A DNA stretch of 64,000 nt from Lysobacteraceae bacterium 2PB (GTDB lineage Bacteria; Pseudomonadota; Gammaproteobacteria; Xanthomonadales; Xanthomonadaceae): NCBI GenBank assembly GCA_005502915.1, contig SCMT01000016.1:1-64000 (forward strand), written 5' to 3'. A program made the position numbers and the translations under genes. Shown here one piece after another: positions 1-8,832 of this stretch (position 1 is the stretch's first letter; every line of letters begins with the position of its first letter). Below the pieces are notes generated by a model. The model ran no database searches. It saw nothing but the letters and a program-made list of their open reading frames with translations, and was not told the origin of the DNA.

Positions 1-4
1 ATCT

Positions 5-110
5 CCCTCCCCCGCGTGCGGGGGAGGGTTGGGGTGGGGGCAGCGGCTGGTGTGGGGACGCAAGCGCAGAGCGTCCCCCATCCCGACCTTCCCCCGCATG
101 CGGGGGAAGG
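5..110. repeat. Pair of GC-rich palindromes downstream of ccoS
   Basis: Two near-identical perfect palindromes lie here. The first is at 5-28, with arms CCCTCCCCCGC and GCGGGGGAGGG. The second is at 87-110, where CCTTCCCCCGC reads into its own complement. G-rich and C-rich tracts between them (GGGGTGGGGG and CCCCCATCCC) are also roughly complementary, so the whole unit could fold into one long cruciform or hairpin. The layout is that of a REP/BIME-type intergenic doublet. It follows the end of the minus-strand cco gene series and could also slow transcription there. Confidence 0.6.
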
Positions 111-143
111 AGACGATCACGCGCGGGGATCGCAACCTGCGCG

Positions 144-326
144 TCAACGTGGGACATCGCGACTCCTGCGCATCTCCGGCAGCGGCTTGTCGTCGTCGAC
201 CAGGATGTCCAGCGCCGGGGTGTCGAGGTCGTCGTACTGGCCCTTGCGCACCGCCCAGACGAAGGCCCAGATGGCCAGGCCCAGCAGGGCGAGGCTGATC
301 GGGATGAGCGCGAGGAGGATGTTCAT
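144..326 (-). CDS. ccoS: CcoS, cbb3-type cytochrome oxidase assembly protein
   Basis: A 60-residue protein with one N-terminal membrane helix (about residues 2-27, LLALIPISLALLGLAIWAF) and a short acidic tail containing QYDDLDTPA and DDDKPLP. The aromatic-acidic YDDLDTPA-type motif right after the helix is the CcoS hallmark. The family is needed for insertion of heme and copper cofactors into CcoN of cbb3 oxidase. The start was chosen at the ATG that gives a normal CcoS length, 44 bases after the ccoI stop. It is the last gene of the cco series on this strand. Confidence 0.9.
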   Translation of the reverse strand: MNILLALIPISLALLGLAIWAFVWAVRKGQYDDLDTPALDILVDDDKPLPEMRRSRDVPR

Positions 327-370
327 GCGCCGCAGTCTACGCCCGGCCGGCGCCGGGTTTCTGAGCGCGG

Positions 371-2842
371 TCAAATGCGCGGTGCGCGAGCGTCCGCAGC
401 GCGGGAAGCCGGCAGCCGGGTCAGGCGCAGCGCGTTCAGCGTGACCAGCAGCGAGGACAGGGCCATGCCGATGGCGGCGATCCAGGGCGTGACCATGCCG
501 GCGGCGGCCAGCGGCAGCGCGAGCAGGTTGTAGCCGATCGCCCAGGCGAAGTTCTCGCGGACGATGCGTCGGCTGCGCCGCGCCAGCGCGACGGCCTGCG
601 GGATGCGCCGCAGGTCGCCGCCGCCGACCACGAAGTCCGCCGCGCGCTGGGCCAGCGCCGCGCCGTCGGCCAGCGCGATGGACACGTCCGCGCCGGCCAG
701 CACCGGGGCGTCGTTGATGCCGTCGCCGACCATCGCCACGATCTCGCCCGCCGCCTGGCGTTCGCGGACGTAGGCGAGCTTGTCCTCGGGCGTCTGCCGT
801 GCGCGGATATGGGCATCGTCGTGCGGGCGGCCGCGCGGGATGTCGACGGCATCGGCCATGCGCGCCACCGCCTGTTCGGCGTCGCCGCTGCACAGCGCGA
901 CCGACAGCCCCTGCGCGCGCAGCGCCTGCAGCGCTTCGGCGGCCTCGGGGCGCGGAGTTTCCTGCAGGCGGAAGCGCGCGCTGCCGCGCTGGCCGTCGCC
1001 GAGCCACAGGGCGGCTTCATCGTCGCCGCCGCGTGCGTCCTGCGCCGCCGCCCACGCCGCGCGACCGAGGCGCCATGCGCGGCCCTCGACCTCGCCGGCG
1101 ATGCCGTGGCCGGGGCTGGCGTGGACGTTGCGGGCGGCTGCGGCAGCGATCGTGCCCGCCTCCTGCGCACTCGCTTCGAGGAAGGCCGCCGCCAGCGGAT
1201 GCCCGCTGTCGCGTTCGAGCGCGGTGGCGATGGCCAGCGCGCGGGCCCGGTCGAGGTCGCCGAAGGTGTCGATCGCGACGATGCGCGGATGGCGGTCGCT
1301 GAGCGTGCCGGTCTTGTCGAAGACGATGCGATCGGCGCGCGCCAGCGTATCCAGGGCTTCGCCGCGCAGCGCGAGCACGCCCAGCTTCGCCAGCGCGCCG
1401 TGCGCGGCGGCCAGCGCGGCGGGCACGGCCAGCGACAGCGCGCAGGGGCAGCTGACCACCAGCACCGCCAGCGCGACCTCGAAGGCGCGCGCCGGTTCGT
1501 GCACGCGCCACCACAGGTACACGCCCAGGGCGATCAGCGACAGCACCGCGACGAAGATGTTGGCGATGCGGTCGGCAGCGCGCGCGATCGCGGGCCGCTG
1601 CTCCTGCGCGCGCTCGACCAGGCGCACCAGCTGCGAAAGGCGGGTGTCGGCACCGGTGTGGGTCACGCGCAGGCGCGCCGGCCGTTCGCGGCACAGGCTG
1701 CCGGCGAACACGGTGTCGCCCGCGCGTTTGGACACCGGCAGCGATTCACCGGTGAGCAGGGCTTCGTCGAAGGCCGTGCCGCTCTCGTCGTGATCTTCGA
1801 GCAGCACGCCGTCGGCGGGCACGGCTTCGCCGACCGCGACGCGCAGCACGTCGCCCGTGGCCAGCGCCGCCAGCGGCACCTGTTCGGCGAGGCCGTCGCC
1901 GCGTTCGCGCGTGGCGAGCGCGGGGCGCGCGCGCGCCAGCGCATCGACCTGCGCGGAGGCGATGCCGCGTGCGCGCTGCTCCAGCATCCGCGCCGCGAGG
2001 AGCAGGAAGACGAACATCACCGCTGCGTCGTACCAGACATGCACGCCGCCGCGCACGGTCTCCAGCAGGCTGGCGAAATAGGCCAGCAGCGTCGACGAGG
2101 CGATCAGCGTGTCCATGCCGAGGCGACGGCCGCGCAGTTCGCGCCACATGCCTTCGATGAACGGCCAGCCGGCGTAGAACACCACCGGCGTCGAGACGAG
2201 GAAGGTGATCCAGCGGAAGAAATCGCGCGTGGGCAGCGGCATTTCGCCACTCGTATCCAGATACAGCGCCTCGGCGAACATCATCGCCTGCATGCTGCCC
2301 AGCCCGGCCACGCCCAGGCGCAGCAGCCAGCGGTTGCGCTCGCTTCGGCGCGCCTGCTCGTGCGCTTCGCCGGTGGCCAGCGAGGGCCGGTAGCCCAGCG
2401 ACGCCAGCCGCGACAGCAGCGCCGACAGCGGCGTGCGCGCATCGTCCCAGACGATGCGGATGCGCCCGGTGATCGCGTTCGCGGCGATCTCGCGCACGCC
2501 CGGCTCGCGGGTCAGGGCGCGATCGATCAGCCAGGCGCAGGCGGCGCAGCGCATGCCGTCGGTGAGCACGGTGATCTCGCGACCGCCGTCGACCGGGGTG
2601 CTGTGTTCGGCGAGCAGGTCGGCGCGGTCCCACGCGGCGTAATCGATCGCCTCGATGCCGACGCGCGCGGCATCGGTCTGGCGCAGCCGGTAGTAGTCGC
2701 CGAGGTCGGCATCGGCGATCCAGCGTGCCGCCGCCGCGCAGCCAGTGCAGCAGAAGGCCTGTTCCGCACCGGCGATGGTGTCGCGCAGGGAGTGCGGCGG
2801 CAGCGTTTCGCCGCAGTGGAAGCAGGTCGCCGCGTGCGTCAT
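371..2842 (-). CDS. ccoI: CcoI/FixI, copper-translocating P1B-type ATPase for cbb3 maturation
   Basis: An 823-residue heavy-metal P-type ATPase. The N-terminus has a Cys-rich pre-domain (Cys7/Cys10, then Cys31, Cys32, Cys35) followed by a metal-binding domain with MRCAAC (Cys99, Cys102). The membrane copper site CPC is near residue 464, the actuator TGE near 361, the phosphorylation motif DKTGT near 508, and the hinge GDGINDAP near 704. This domain order with the extra N-terminal cysteines marks the CcoI/FixI (CopA2-like) branch, which exports copper for assembly of the CcoN heme-copper centre rather than for detoxification. It lies between ccoH and ccoS, as expected for the role. Confidence 0.95.
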   Translation of the reverse strand: MTHAATCFHCGETLPPHSLRDTIAGAEQAFCCTGCAAAARWIADADLGDYYRLRQTDAARVGIEAIDYAAWDRADLLAEHSTPVDGGREITVLTDGMRCAACAWLIDRALTREPGVREIAANAITGRIRIVWDDARTPLSALLSRLASLGYRPSLATGEAHEQARRSERNRWLLRLGVAGLGSMQAMMFAEALYLDTSGEMPLPTRDFFRWITFLVSTPVVFYAGWPFIEGMWRELRGRRLGMDTLIASSTLLAYFASLLETVRGGVHVWYDAAVMFVFLLLAARMLEQRARGIASAQVDALARARPALATRERGDGLAEQVPLAALATGDVLRVAVGEAVPADGVLLEDHDESGTAFDEALLTGESLPVSKRAGDTVFAGSLCRERPARLRVTHTGADTRLSQLVRLVERAQEQRPAIARAADRIANIFVAVLSLIALGVYLWWRVHEPARAFEVALAVLVVSCPCALSLAVPAALAAAHGALAKLGVLALRGEALDTLARADRIVFDKTGTLSDRHPRIVAIDTFGDLDRARALAIATALERDSGHPLAAAFLEASAQEAGTIAAAAARNVHASPGHGIAGEVEGRAWRLGRAAWAAAQDARGGDDEAALWLGDGQRGSARFRLQETPRPEAAEALQALRAQGLSVALCSGDAEQAVARMADAVDIPRGRPHDDAHIRARQTPEDKLAYVRERQAAGEIVAMVGDGINDAPVLAGADVSIALADGAALAQRAADFVVGGGDLRRIPQAVALARRSRRIVRENFAWAIGYNLLALPLAAAGMVTPWIAAIGMALSSLLVTLNALRLTRLPASRAADARAPRI

Positions 2843-2860
2843 GCCGGGATCATGCGAACG

Positions 2861-3430
2861 TCAGCGCGCGTCGTTTCCGGCTGCAGGCACCTCGCCCACC
2901 GCCGGCGCCAGCAGCACACCGCGCTGGCCGGCGGGCAGGCGCCCGCGCAGGCGCCAGGCGCTGCCTTCGGGCAGCAGCTGGATGCGCCAGTCGTGCTTCG
3001 GATCGAGCGCGATGTCCGCGCGCCAGCCGGCCTCGGTGGGCACCAGCTTCAGTTCGCGATCCTCGGCGGCCACGGTGGGATGCTGCAGCAGCAGGCGCAG
3101 CGGCTGGCCGCGCAGGGCCTTGTCGTCGACGAGCGCGCCGGAGGCCGGCAGGACTTCGACGTGGCCCTCGCGCACGCTGAACACGGCGGAGAGCTTCAGC
3201 GTGGCCGCGCGTTCGTCCGGGCCCAGCTCGGTGGTCTGGATCTGCGCGGTGCGGCGGACCTCGTCGGGAATCGCGTCGCTGCCGCCGGCATCGATCGCGA
3301 TGTACAGCGTGGTCAGGCTGGCGACGATGACCACGGCGGGCAGGCCGATCACCAGCCAGAGGACGGGATTGCGGGGCTTGCGCGGCGCGGGCGAGGAATT
3401 CGATGCGGCGTTGGGCGTTGAATCGGTCAT
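2861..3430 (-). CDS. ccoH: FixH/CcoH family protein
   Basis: A 189-residue protein with a short Pro/Arg-rich cytoplasmic start (APRKPRNP), one membrane helix (about residues 22-45, LWLVIGLPAVVIVASLTTLYIAI) and a periplasmic domain of about 140 residues. This is the FixH layout, though slightly longer than the usual 150-170 residues. FixH/CcoH helps assemble and stabilise cbb3 oxidase. Its ATG overlaps the ccoG stop codon (ATGA at 3427-3430), which implies translational coupling. The gap of 18 bases to ccoI keeps it in the same operon. Confidence 0.85.
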   Translation of the reverse strand: MTDSTPNAASNSSPAPRKPRNPVLWLVIGLPAVVIVASLTTLYIAIDAGGSDAIPDEVRRTAQIQTTELGPDERAATLKLSAVFSVREGHVEVLPASGALVDDKALRGQPLRLLLQHPTVAAEDRELKLVPTEAGWRADIALDPKHDWRIQLLPEGSAWRLRGRLPAGQRGVLLAPAVGEVPAAGNDAR

Positions 3431-4977
3431 GGGCTCGGTCCGAAGAAGCTGGCGTCGACCTCGCGTCGGGTCTCGCCGTCCCCGGATTGGATCACGAAAC
3501 GCAGCGTGTGTTTACCCGAGGTGCCGGCCGGCGCGGTCGCCACCAGCGGCAGGGTCAGCACTTCCTCGGCCTCGGCGCGGACGGTCTGCGTGCCGTCGCG
3601 CAGCGCGATGCCGTCGGTGGACTGGACTTCGATGCGATAGGTCTGCGGTTCGCGGGTCTTGTTGATCAGCTTGAGGGTGTAGCCGTTCTCGATGCCGCCG
3701 TCGCGCGCCTCGCGGTACAGCGCGTTGCGGTCGCGCAGCACCTCGGCGATCAGCGGGCTGCGATGGGTCACGCCCCAGCCCCAGCCGACCAGCAGCGCCA
3801 GCAGCAGGAGGCCGTAGACGACGATGCGCGGGCGCAGCACCTTCGAGGGCTTGCCGTCGATCGCGTTCTGCGTGGAATAGCGGATCAGGCCGCGCGGATA
3901 GCCGACCTTGTCCATCACCTCGTTGCAGGCGTCGATGCAGGCGCCGCAGGCGATGCACTCGTACTGCAGGCCGTTGCGGATGTCGATGCCGGTGGGGCAG
4001 ACCTGCACGCAGATGGTGCAATCGATGCAGTCGCCGAGCTGGTCCGGCGCGAACTTCGGCAGCGGTTCGGCCTCCAGGCGGTGGTCGAGCACCGAGGTGT
4101 TGCCGCGCGCGGCGACCAGGTTGTCGGCGGCGGTGTGGTGGTGCGCGGCGCGGAACACGTAGTCGTACGCGGTGGCCTTGTCGAGCAGGCCGCGCGCGCG
4201 CTCGAGCACGCTGGCCAGGCTGCCCTTCTTCCGCGGGCCGCGCGGTTCGCCGCGCATCGGGTCGTAGGCGATGATCAGGGTGTTGCGGTCGAACATCGCG
4301 CTCTGGAAGCGCGCGTACGGGCACATGTACTTGCACACCTGCTCGCGCAGGAAGCCGGCGTTGCCCCAGGTCGCCAGGGCGTAGAACAGCACCCAGAAGG
4401 TTTCCCAGCCGCTCCAGTCGAAGGGCACGGCGCGCGCCGCCAGTTCGCGGATCGGCGTGAAGAAGCCGACGAAGGTGAAGCCCGTCCACAGCGCGAACAG
4501 CAGCCACAGCGCGTGCTTGCCGCCGCGGCGGACGATCTTCTCGCGGTTCCACGGGCCGTTGTCGAAGCGGATGCGCTTGTTGCGGTCGCCCTCGGTCCAC
4601 TGCTCGATCCAGATGAACACTTCGGTCCACACCGTCTGCGGGCAGGCGTAGCCGCACCACAGGCGACCGGCCAGCGAGGTGAAGAAGAACAGCGCCATGC
4701 CCGCGATGATCAGCAGCAGCGCGAGGAACACGAAATCCTGCGGCCAGAAGTTCAGGCCGAAGACGTGGAACTTGCGCGCCGGCAGGTCGAACAGCACCGA
4801 CTGCCGGCCGTCCCAGTTGATCCACGGGAACACGTAGTACATGCCCAGCAGCACCCACACCGCGATCGCGCGCAGGCGCTGGAAGCGTCCGTCCACGTCG
4901 CGCGGATGGATCTTCTTCTCGCTGACGTACATCGACTGCGCGTCTTCGGCGAGCTGGATGGGGATCTTCTTGGTCAT
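3427..4977 (-). CDS. ccoG: CcoG, polyferredoxin involved in cbb3 oxidase assembly
   Basis: A 516-residue membrane iron-sulfur protein. The N-terminal half holds several helices and the cysteine motifs GYACPQTVW and CKYMCPYARF. The middle has two ferredoxin-type 4Fe-4S clusters (CIDCTICVQVCP and CIACGACIDACN), and the C-terminal third is an Ig-like FixG domain after a last helix. CcoG is reported to act as a cupric reductase delivering reduced copper during CcoN maturation. The reading frame is open further upstream, but the ATG at 4977 before TKKIPIQL matches the family N-terminus, so the shorter start was chosen. Confidence 0.95.
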   Translation of the reverse strand: MTKKIPIQLAEDAQSMYVSEKKIHPRDVDGRFQRLRAIAVWVLLGMYYVFPWINWDGRQSVLFDLPARKFHVFGLNFWPQDFVFLALLLIIAGMALFFFTSLAGRLWCGYACPQTVWTEVFIWIEQWTEGDRNKRIRFDNGPWNREKIVRRGGKHALWLLFALWTGFTFVGFFTPIRELAARAVPFDWSGWETFWVLFYALATWGNAGFLREQVCKYMCPYARFQSAMFDRNTLIIAYDPMRGEPRGPRKKGSLASVLERARGLLDKATAYDYVFRAAHHHTAADNLVAARGNTSVLDHRLEAEPLPKFAPDQLGDCIDCTICVQVCPTGIDIRNGLQYECIACGACIDACNEVMDKVGYPRGLIRYSTQNAIDGKPSKVLRPRIVVYGLLLLALLVGWGWGVTHRSPLIAEVLRDRNALYREARDGGIENGYTLKLINKTREPQTYRIEVQSTDGIALRDGTQTVRAEAEEVLTLPLVATAPAGTSGKHTLRFVIQSGDGETRREVDASFFGPSP

Positions 4978-5024
4978 GGTCGTGGGGACCGTCGGTGGGA
5001 GCGGGGACGCGCGCGGGCGCGGCG

Positions 5025-5324
5025 TCAGTCGCCCTTGAGCGCGCGATTGAAGCGGCTGGCCGGGCGCAGCAGGATCCAGGTGAACAGGCTGGAGGCGGAC
5101 GTGGCCAGCCAGAACGCGAAGAACCCGATCGCATAGCCGGTTTCGCGGCTGATGTGCAGATCGGGGAAGGTCATGTCGCGGAGGACCAGCGGATCGACCA
5201 TGGCGAAGCACACCATGGTCGACACGCCTGCGGCGAAGAAACTGGGCCAGAGGATCGCGCCCAGTCGCTGGGCCATCGAACGCGGGGGATGATCGAACGG
5301 CTGCGGCGCGGTCTCGTGGGGCAT
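5025..5324 (-). CDS. Small two-helix membrane protein of the cco operon, function unknown
   Basis: A 99-residue protein with two hydrophobic segments: about residues 25-48 (LGAILWPSFFAAGVSTMVCF), and about 64-88 (GYAIGFFAFWLATSASSLFTWIL). It ends in a basic tail, RPASRFNRALKGD. It has no heme or metal motif. It lies 9 bases after ccoP and 47 bases before ccoG on the same strand, so it is co-transcribed with the oxidase genes. I do not recognise a named family. Its position suggests an accessory subunit or assembly helper of cbb3 oxidase, which is inference from context only. Confidence 0.8.
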   Translation of the reverse strand: MPHETAPQPFDHPPRSMAQRLGAILWPSFFAAGVSTMVCFAMVDPLVLRDMTFPDLHISRETGYAIGFFAFWLATSASSLFTWILLRPASRFNRALKGD

Positions 5325-5333
5325 GGCGTCACC

Positions 5334-6254
5334 TCATTGCGACTTGGCCGCGTCCGCGGACTTGCCGTTCGACAGCGACCAGACGTAGGCCGCGACCAGG
5401 CGGGCGCGGGTTTCGCCGAGGATCGGCAGGTGCGCGGGCATCATGCCGTTGCGGCCCTTCGCGATGCTTTCGATCACGGCGGCGTTGCTGTCGCCGTACA
5501 GCCAGTAGTCGTCCGTCAGGTCGGGCGCGCCCAGCGCCTGGTTGCCCTTGCCGTCGATGCCGTGGCAGCTGACGCAGATCGCCTCGTAGCGGTTCTTGCC
5601 GGCGTTGGCCAGCGCGCTGTCGACCTTTTCGCCGCGCATCGATTGCAGGTACACCGCCACCTCGGTCACGCCCTTCGGGCCTTCCAGCGCCGCTTCCCAG
5701 GCCGGCATCGCGGCCTGGCGGCCGTTGAGCACGGTTTCGAGGATCTGTTCCGGCGCGCCGCCCCAGTGCCACACGTTGTCGGTCAGGTTGGGATAGCCCA
5801 CCGCGCCCTGCGCCGACGAGCCATGGCAGGTGGCGCAGGTGTTGGAGAAGATCGCCTTGCCCAGCTTCAGCGCTTTCGGATCGCCGGCGATCACGTCGAT
5901 CGGCTTGCCCGCGTACGGCGCGAACGTCGCGGCGAGCTTCTTGTCCTCGGCCGCCTTGTCGGCGTCGTGTTCCTTCGCCGAGGTCCAGCCGCTCTTGCCT
6001 GCGAACGACCCCAGGCCCGGATACCAGGCGAGGTAGCCGATGGTGAAGAGGATCGTCAGGTAGAACAGGTTGATCCACCAGCGCGGCATTGGCTTGTTGT
6101 ATTCGGTCAGATCGCCGTCCCAGACATGGCTGGTATCGGTGGCGGCGGGGTCGCCGGCGCGCCGGCGCGCCGTCCACCAGATCAGCCACACGCAGCCGAT
6201 GATGTTCAGCACCACCAGGGCAATCACAAACCACGACCATCCTGCGCTCATCAT
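5334..6254 (-). CDS. ccoP: CcoP, diheme c-type cytochrome subunit III of cbb3 oxidase
   Basis: A 306-residue subunit with an N-terminal helix (about residues 8-27), a second helix (about 60-79), and two cytochrome c domains with heme motifs CATCH (140-144) and CVSCH (227-231). Likely axial methionines lie in AAMPAW (Met183) and in the MMPAH segment (near 271-272). CcoP receives electrons from the bc1 complex or soluble cytochrome c and passes them to CcoO. Two N-terminal helices correspond to the long CcoP form. Its start overlaps the ccoQ stop (6251-6254, ATGA). Confidence 0.95.
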   Translation of the reverse strand: MMSAGWSWFVIALVVLNIIGCVWLIWWTARRRAGDPAATDTSHVWDGDLTEYNKPMPRWWINLFYLTILFTIGYLAWYPGLGSFAGKSGWTSAKEHDADKAAEDKKLAATFAPYAGKPIDVIAGDPKALKLGKAIFSNTCATCHGSSAQGAVGYPNLTDNVWHWGGAPEQILETVLNGRQAAMPAWEAALEGPKGVTEVAVYLQSMRGEKVDSALANAGKNRYEAICVSCHGIDGKGNQALGAPDLTDDYWLYGDSNAAVIESIAKGRNGMMPAHLPILGETRARLVAAYVWSLSNGKSADAAKSQ

Positions 6255-6412
6255 TGCCGTGTCTCCCGCGCGACCGTCGCGGCCGCGTCGTCATCGTTCA
6301 GGGGTTCGCGCGCGGCCGCGTCGAAGTCGGCCCTGCGCTTGGGGCTGTACGCCCAGAAGCAGCCGGCCACGAACAGCACCAGCAGTACGGCGGTGACAAT
6401 TCCCGGAATCAT
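6251..6412 (-). CDS. ccoQ: CcoQ, small subunit of cbb3 oxidase
   Basis: A 53-residue protein with one membrane helix (about residues 3-22, PGIVTAVLLVLFVAGCFWAY) followed by the conserved SPKRRADFDAAAREPL stretch, the typical CcoQ/FixQ signature (W-A-Y-S-P-K/R...F-A-A-A-PF). It stabilises the CcoNOP core. The open frame extends upstream inside ccoO, but the ATG at 6412 is two bases after the ccoO stop and gives the family length. Both ends abut or overlap neighbouring cco genes. Confidence 0.92.
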   Translation of the reverse strand: MIPGIVTAVLLVLFVAGCFWAYSPKRRADFDAAAREPLNDDDAAATVARETRQ

Positions 6413-6414
6413 GA

Positions 6415-7029
6415 TCAGCCCCCCCTCGGTGCGTGCTTGCCCAGGCCCTGCAGGTAGGCGACCAGGGCGTCGAGTTCGGTCTTGTCGGCCACCGCATCCA
6501 CTGCGCCGTCGATGTCGGCCTGCGAGTAGGGGTCGCCCAGCGTCTTCAGCGCCTGCATCTTGCTGCGGACCAGCGCGCCGTCGACCTTGTTCTCGGCCAG
6601 CCACGGGAAGCCTGGCATGTTCGATTCCGGCACCAGGTCGCGCGGATTGATCAGGTGCACGCGATGCCAGTCGTCCGAATAACGGCCGCCGACGCGCGCG
6701 AGGTCGGGGCCGGTGCGCTTGCTGCCCCACTGGAACGGGCGGTCGTACACCGATTCGCCGGCCAGGGAGTAGTGGCCGTAGCGCTCGGTCTCGAAGCGCA
6801 GCGTGCGCACCATCTGCGAGTGGCAGTTGTAGCAGCCTTCGCGGATGTAGATCTCGCGACCGGCCAGTTCCAGCGGCGGATAGGGCTTCACGCCGGGCAG
6901 CGGCTTGATCGCCTCCGCCTGGAACATCAGCGGCACGATCTCGGCGATGCCGCCGAACGAGACCGCGACCGCGATCAGGATCGCCATCAGGCCGACGTTC
7001 TTTTCGACTTTCTCGTGGGAATGACTCAT
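6415..7029 (-). CDS. ccoO: CcoO, monoheme c-type cytochrome subunit II of cbb3 oxidase
   Basis: A 204-residue subunit with one N-terminal helix (about residues 12-35) and a single heme c motif CYNCH at residues 66-70, followed by [12 protein letters not shown] candidate axial methionine is in SNMPGFPWL. This is the standard CcoO length and layout. The heme domain faces the periplasm and transfers electrons from CcoP to the CcoN heme centre. It lies 31 bases downstream of ccoN on the same transcript. Confidence 0.95.
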   Translation of the reverse strand: MSHSHEKVEKNVGLMAILIAVAVSFGGIAEIVPLMFQAEAIKPLPGVKPYPPLELAGREIYIREGCYNCHSQMVRTLRFETERYGHYSLAGESVYDRPFQWGSKRTGPDLARVGGRYSDDWHRVHLINPRDLVPESNMPGFPWLAENKVDGALVRSKMQALKTLGDPYSQADIDGAVDAVADKTELDALVAYLQGLGKHAPRGG

Positions 7030-7060
7030 CTTGGGTCTCCGAAAAGAGGACGCGTGCGCA

Positions 7061-8497
7061 TCAGGCGCGGGCTTCGTCGGCGTGCGGGGCCAGCACCGGG
7101 TGCTGCACCGCGCCGCGCGAGGCCTGGAGCGTACGGATCACGTTCACCGCCATGATCAGCATGCCGGCCACCACCAGCACGCCGCCGGCGACGCGGCCGA
7201 GGTAGTACGGGTACGTGGCGTTGAGCGATTCGACGAAGCTGTAGGTCAGCGTGCCGTCGGCGTTCGTGGCGCGCCACATCAGGCCCTGCATCACGCCGGC
7301 GATCCACATCGAAGCGATGTAGAACACCACGCCGATGGTGTGGGTCCAGAAGTGCGCGTCGATCAGCTTGATCGAGTGCATCTCCTTCAGGCCCACCAGT
7401 CGCGGCAGCAGGGCGTAGATCGCGCCGATCGAGATCATCGCCACCCAGCCCAGCGCGCCGGAATGCACGTGGCCGATCGTCCAGTCGGTGTAGTGCGACA
7501 GCGAGTTGACCGTCTTGATCGACATCATCGGCCCCTCGAACGTGCTCATCATGTAGAACGAGAGCGAGACGATGAGGAACTTCAGGATCGGGTCGGTGCG
7601 CAGCTTGTGCCACACGCCCGAGAGCGTCATCACGCCGTTGATCGCACCGCCCCAGCTCGGCGCCAGCAGGATCAGCGAGAACACCATGCCCAGGCTCTGC
7701 GCCCAGTCCGGCAGCGCGGTGTACTGCAGGTGGTGCGGGCCGGCCCACATGTAGATCGCGATGAGCGCCCAGAAGTGCACGATCGACAGCCGGTACGAGT
7801 ACACCGGGCGACCGGCCTGCTTGGGCACGAAGTAGTACATCATCCCGAGGAAACCCGCGGTCAGGAAGAAGCCCACCGCGTTGTGGCCGTACCACCACTG
7901 CACCATCGCGTCGACGGCGCCGCTGTAGATCGGGAAGGAATGCAGCGCACCCACCGGGATCGCCAGGCTGTTGACGATGTGCAGCAGCGCCACGGCGATG
8001 ATGAAGGCCCCGTAGAACCAGTTCGCCACGTAGATGTGCTTCACGCGGCGCTTGGCGATCGTGCCGAAGAACAGCACCGCGTAGGCGACCCAGACCACCG
8101 CGATCAGCACGTCGATCGGCCAGATCAGTTCGGCGTATTCCTTGCCCTGGGTCAGGCCCAGTGGCAGGGTGATCGCGGCCAGCAGGATGACCAGCTGCCA
8201 GCCCCAGAACACGAAGGCCGCCAGTTTGTCCGACAGCAGCCGCACGTGGCTGGTGCGCTGGACCACGTACAGGCTGGTCGCGAACAGGGCGCTGCCGCCG
8301 AAGGCGAAGATCACCGCATTGGTATGCAGCGGGCGCAGGCGTCCGTAGGACAGCCAGGGCAGGTCGAAATTGAGCGCGGGCCAGTACAGCTGCGCCGCGA
8401 TGAACAGGCCCACGAGCATCCCGACGATGCCCCAGACCACGGTCATCACGGAAAACTGCAGGACCACTTTGTCGTTGTATGTATCCGCGGTGTGCAT
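7061..8497 (-). CDS. ccoN: CcoN, catalytic subunit I of cbb3-type cytochrome c oxidase
   Basis: A 478-residue polytopic protein with about 12 hydrophobic segments and the conserved histidine-bearing stretches of heme-copper oxidases, including [26 protein letters not shown] and [16 protein letters not shown]. It holds heme b, the b3-CuB centre and the oxygen-reduction site, a high-affinity terminal oxidase for microaerobic respiration. A strong ribosome site (GGAGGA) lies 7 bases before the ATG. It is the first gene of the cco series and is preceded by an FNR/ANR box. Confidence 0.97.
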   Translation of the reverse strand: MHTADTYNDKVVLQFSVMTVVWGIVGMLVGLFIAAQLYWPALNFDLPWLSYGRLRPLHTNAVIFAFGGSALFATSLYVVQRTSHVRLLSDKLAAFVFWGWQLVILLAAITLPLGLTQGKEYAELIWPIDVLIAVVWVAYAVLFFGTIAKRRVKHIYVANWFYGAFIIAVALLHIVNSLAIPVGALHSFPIYSGAVDAMVQWWYGHNAVGFFLTAGFLGMMYYFVPKQAGRPVYSYRLSIVHFWALIAIYMWAGPHHLQYTALPDWAQSLGMVFSLILLAPSWGGAINGVMTLSGVWHKLRTDPILKFLIVSLSFYMMSTFEGPMMSIKTVNSLSHYTDWTIGHVHSGALGWVAMISIGAIYALLPRLVGLKEMHSIKLIDAHFWTHTIGVVFYIASMWIAGVMQGLMWRATNADGTLTYSFVESLNATYPYYLGRVAGGVLVVAGMLIMAVNVIRTLQASRGAVQHPVLAPHADEARA

Positions 8498-8549
8498 GGG
8501 TGCTTCCTCCGGTTGCTGCGCAGTCTATGAACGGCGCCCGTCGGTCGTT

Positions 8550-8563
8550 TTGATCCGGATCAA
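8550..8563 (-). promoter_or_regulatory. FNR/ANR-type operator of the cco operon
   Basis: TTGATCCGGATCAA is an exact match to the FNR/ANR consensus TTGAT-N4-ATCAA. Its centre is at 8556.5. A -10-like hexamer CATAGA on the minus strand at 8524-8529 predicts a start near 8515-8516, which puts the box at about -41.5, the class II activator position. The leader before the ccoN ATG (8497) would be about 18 bases and holds GGAGGA. This predicts activation of cbb3 oxidase under oxygen limitation. Confidence 0.9.
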
Positions 8564-8780
8564 GTCGGACGGGAACGCCGGAGCGGCGCGTCGCGTGGCG
8601 CGACATGGCCTGATGCGTTCGGTGCAGCGGATGAAAGAGCGGCGCCGAACGCATCCTTGGCGGTCGGCACGGCAGCCAGTGCAGGGCGGAAGAGGCGCGA
8701 ACGGCGGGAGCGGTGCCCGGCGTGGCTGGCTGGCGGGACCCAGCATGGCACGGACCGCAGTGGTTTTCACCGGCCCTGAA

Positions 8781-8812
8781 CGCACGAGGCCCGCATGCGC
8801 GGGCCTCGTGCG
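8781..8812 (-). terminator. Perfect hairpin downstream of phhA
   Basis: A 14-bp perfect stem (8781-8794 with 8799-8812; arm CGCACGAGGCCCGC) around an ATGC loop, starting 20 bases after the phhA stop. On the minus strand it is followed by TTCAGGG rather than a long U tract, so termination strength is uncertain. Confidence 0.6.
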
Positions 8813-8832
8813 TGTGAGGGTGCCGGCAGGTG

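Larger units (their letters stand above)
8498..8832. other. Intergenic region between ccoN and phhA
   Basis: About 335 bases without a convincing gene. The left part carries the ccoN ribosome site, a -10-like CATAGA (minus strand, 8524-8529) and the FNR box. The right part carries a perfect 14-bp hairpin that fits the 3' end of phhA. The middle (about 8570-8780) shows no recognisable element. Confidence 0.6.

Noticed and set aside
5-110. CRISPR-like repeat, because of two similar palindromes
   Set aside because: There are only two copies, each a self-palindrome, with no regular spacer series and no cas genes.
371-2842. Copper-detoxification ATPase CopA
   Set aside because: The extra N-terminal cysteine motifs and the position between ccoH and ccoS identify CcoI/FixI.
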